A stretch of DNA of 64,000 bases from Desulfovibrio desulfuricans (lineage in GTDB: Bacteria > Desulfobacterota > Desulfovibrionia > Desulfovibrionales > Desulfovibrionaceae): positions 743,001 to 807,000 of the forward strand of contig NZ_CP036295.1 in assembly GCF_004801255.1 (NCBI RefSeq), in the 5' to 3' direction. A model generated the notes under the pieces. The model was not told the origin of the DNA. It worked only from the letters and a program-made list of their open reading frames with translations, and searched no databases. The position numbers were made by a program, and so were the translations under genes. Positions 62,836-64,000 of this stretch are shown piece after piece. The stretch's first letter is position 1; the number at the start of each line of letters is the position of its first letter.

Positions 62836-63309
62836 ATGACCAAGGAAGACATCAAAATCCTGCTGGTGGACGACGAAAAGCAGTTTGTGGACACGCTGTC
62901 GGAGCGCCTGGCCATGCGCGGCTTTGAAGCGCGGGTTGCCTACGATGGCCCCGAAGCACTCAAGGCTGTCGAAAAGCCCACCGACGTTATCGTGCTTGAC
63001 CTGCGCATGCCCGGCATGGACGGTTTTGAAGTGCTGCGCAATGTCAAAAAAAGCAATCCGCAGGTGCAGGTCATCATTCTTACCGGTCATGGCGGCGATG
63101 CCGAAGAGCAGACCGCTTACCGCATGGGCGCGTACAACTTCCTCAGAAAGCCCATGGACATTGACGAACTGCTCAACAGCATCCGCATGGCCTACCGTGA
63201 CAAGCTCGAAAACGCCATGGTGGCCGTTTCGCTGGCCGAATGCGGCGACTTTGACTCTGCCAGAGATGTCTTGAATGAAAAAGACGTGATGGAAGAACAC
63301 GGTAAATAG
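62836..63309 (+). CDS. Receiver-only response regulator (second of set)
   Basis: This 157-residue protein begins MTKEDIKILLVDDEKQFVDTLSERLAMRGF, with D55 in IVLDLRMPGMDGFEVL, TGH and LRKPMDI. About 30 residues after the receiver are helical and show no DNA-binding motif. It is clearly paralogous to the receiver at 61739-62134. RBS AAGGAG precedes ATG 62836. Confidence 0.9.
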   Translation: MTKEDIKILLVDDEKQFVDTLSERLAMRGFEARVAYDGPEALKAVEKPTDVIVLDLRMPGMDGFEVLRNVKKSNPQVQVIILTGHGGDAEEQTAYRMGAYNFLRKPMDIDELLNSIRMAYRDKLENAMVAVSLAECGDFDSARDVLNEKDVMEEHGK

Positions 63310-63418
63310 ATTGTGATGCAATATGGCCGTACAGGCCGGATGTCGTATCCGGCCTGCGGCTTGTGAGGTGCGGCCCAGCGGCCCGCGCCTCGGCAGTGGT
63401 TCGCCCTGGGAGTTCGCC

Positions 63419-64000
63419 ATGCGTGTACTTGTTGTGGATGACGAACCTGCCTTTTCGGAACCTTTGGCAGAGCGTCTTGCCTTGCGCGGTTATGAAACAG
63501 CAACCGCACTGGATGCCGATGCCGCGCTGGCAGAGCTGGCCTGCGGCCCCCGCGACCTCATCTTTCTTGATGTGGGGCTGCCTGGCATGGACGGCGTGGA
63601 TCTGCTGAAGATCTTGCGCGAGCGTTACCCGCAAAGCGACGTGGTGATGCTGTCGGGCGCTGGCGACATGGGCAAGGCCGTGCAGGCCATGCGCCGCGGG
63701 GCGTTGAACTGGCTTTCAAAACCCGTTGGCATGGACGGCATACTGGACGAGTGTCGCAAGGCCGCGGAGCGCGCGGGCGCGCGGCAGGAGGCGGCCCGGC
63801 TGGCTGAGGCGGCACGCTGGCGCAGCTTTGGGCGCGTGGCCGAGGGCGTGGCCCACGAGGTCAACAATCCGTTGAACATCATCGTGCAGGCTGCTGGCCT
63901 CATACGCGACTGCCTTGAAGAGCCCGACGCCCAGTCTCTGCCCGATATCGGCGAAGTGCGCGACGCGGTGGACACCATCCGGGCGCAGGGCCTGCGAGTG
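63419..64000 (+). CDS. Receiver-histidine kinase hybrid, N-terminal part (3' end outside window)
   Basis: The first 194 codons of a soluble hybrid are visible. The receiver begins MRVLVVDDEPAFSEPLAERLALRGYE with D51, Ser in VMLSGAGD and K101. After a short coiled linker comes a dimerisation domain with His146 in GVAHEVNNPLNII. The ATPase domain must lie beyond the window. The receiver-first order suggests a kinase controlled by an upstream phosphodonor. RBS GGGAG precedes ATG 63419. Confidence 0.88.
   Translation, partial: MRVLVVDDEPAFSEPLAERLALRGYETATALDADAALAELACGPRDLIFLDVGLPGMDGVDLLKILRERYPQSDVVMLSGAGDMGKAVQAMRRGALNWLSKPVGMDGILDECRKAAERAGARQEAARLAEAARWRSFGRVAEGVAHEVNNPLNIIVQAAGLIRDCLEEPDAQSLPDIGEVRDAVDTIRAQGLRV

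Overview
The window is GC-rich, densely packed bacterial chromosome. Gene content points to a sulfate-reducing Desulfovibrio-type deltaproteobacterium (Desulfovibrionaceae). The main evidence is a Desulfovibrio gigas-type molybdenum aldehyde oxidoreductase followed by the gene set known from D. vulgaris loci around DVU_1551-DVU_1558, plus hydrogenase maturation genes hypD/hypE, a TauE/SafE exporter and many two-component proteins. No rRNA, tRNA, CRISPR array or transposase was found.

Layout. (1) 1-9456, plus strand: 3' end of the aldehyde oxidoreductase, then eight genes, mostly overlapping by four bases: flavin/Fe-S oxidoreductase, zinc-ribbon protein, methyltransferase, C-GCAxxG-C-C protein, radical SAM enzyme, AMP-forming ligase, MobA-like nucleotidyltransferase with HD domain, histidine phosphatase. 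It looks like a cofactor or maturation pathway for the molybdenum hydroxylase. (2) 9511-11111, minus: a cysteine-rich YkgJ-like protein and the MdtI/MdtJ small multidrug (spermidine) exporter pair, with a clear promoter and a structured leader. (3) 11211-18543, minus: one transcription unit guaB-guaA-tatB-tatC-hisB-lipoprotein-hisA ending in a strong terminator. (4) 19117-23248, plus: ffh, rpsP, khpA, rimM, mutM; trmD and rplS are not in their usual place. (5) 23312-37366, minus: alpha-2-macroglobulin with PBP1C, Ppx/GppA phosphatase, polyphosphate kinase, and a chemoreceptor with a sigma-28-type promoter. (6) 37759-41687, plus: an Nramp transporter, a twin palindrome, then an unusual trio: signal-less substrate-binding protein, UreG/HypB-like GTPase and ABC ATPase, with no permease. 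(7) 41808-53695, minus: small unknown protein, hypE, hypD, argC, DUF1844 protein, class V aminotransferase, RlmI-like methyltransferase, YdgA-like protein, and nadC-nadA-nadB. (8) 54106-56353, plus: mgtE behind a terminator/antiterminator-like leader, and a NarL-type regulator. (9) 56353-58157: about 1.8 kb of non-coding repeats, three copies of a 262-278 bp element and a 95-96 bp tandem hairpin array. (10) 58298-64000, plus: TauE/SafE exporter, a small membrane protein and a five-gene phosphorelay-like set, the last gene cut by the window edge.

The strongest candidates for undescribed biology are the permease-less SBP-GTPase-ABC cassette beside hypDE, the molybdenum-hydroxylase accessory cluster, the triplicated non-coding element, the leaders of mgtE and mdtJ, and the signalling array with its degenerate kinase. 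All assignments come from reading the sequence and from memory of protein families; no searches were run.
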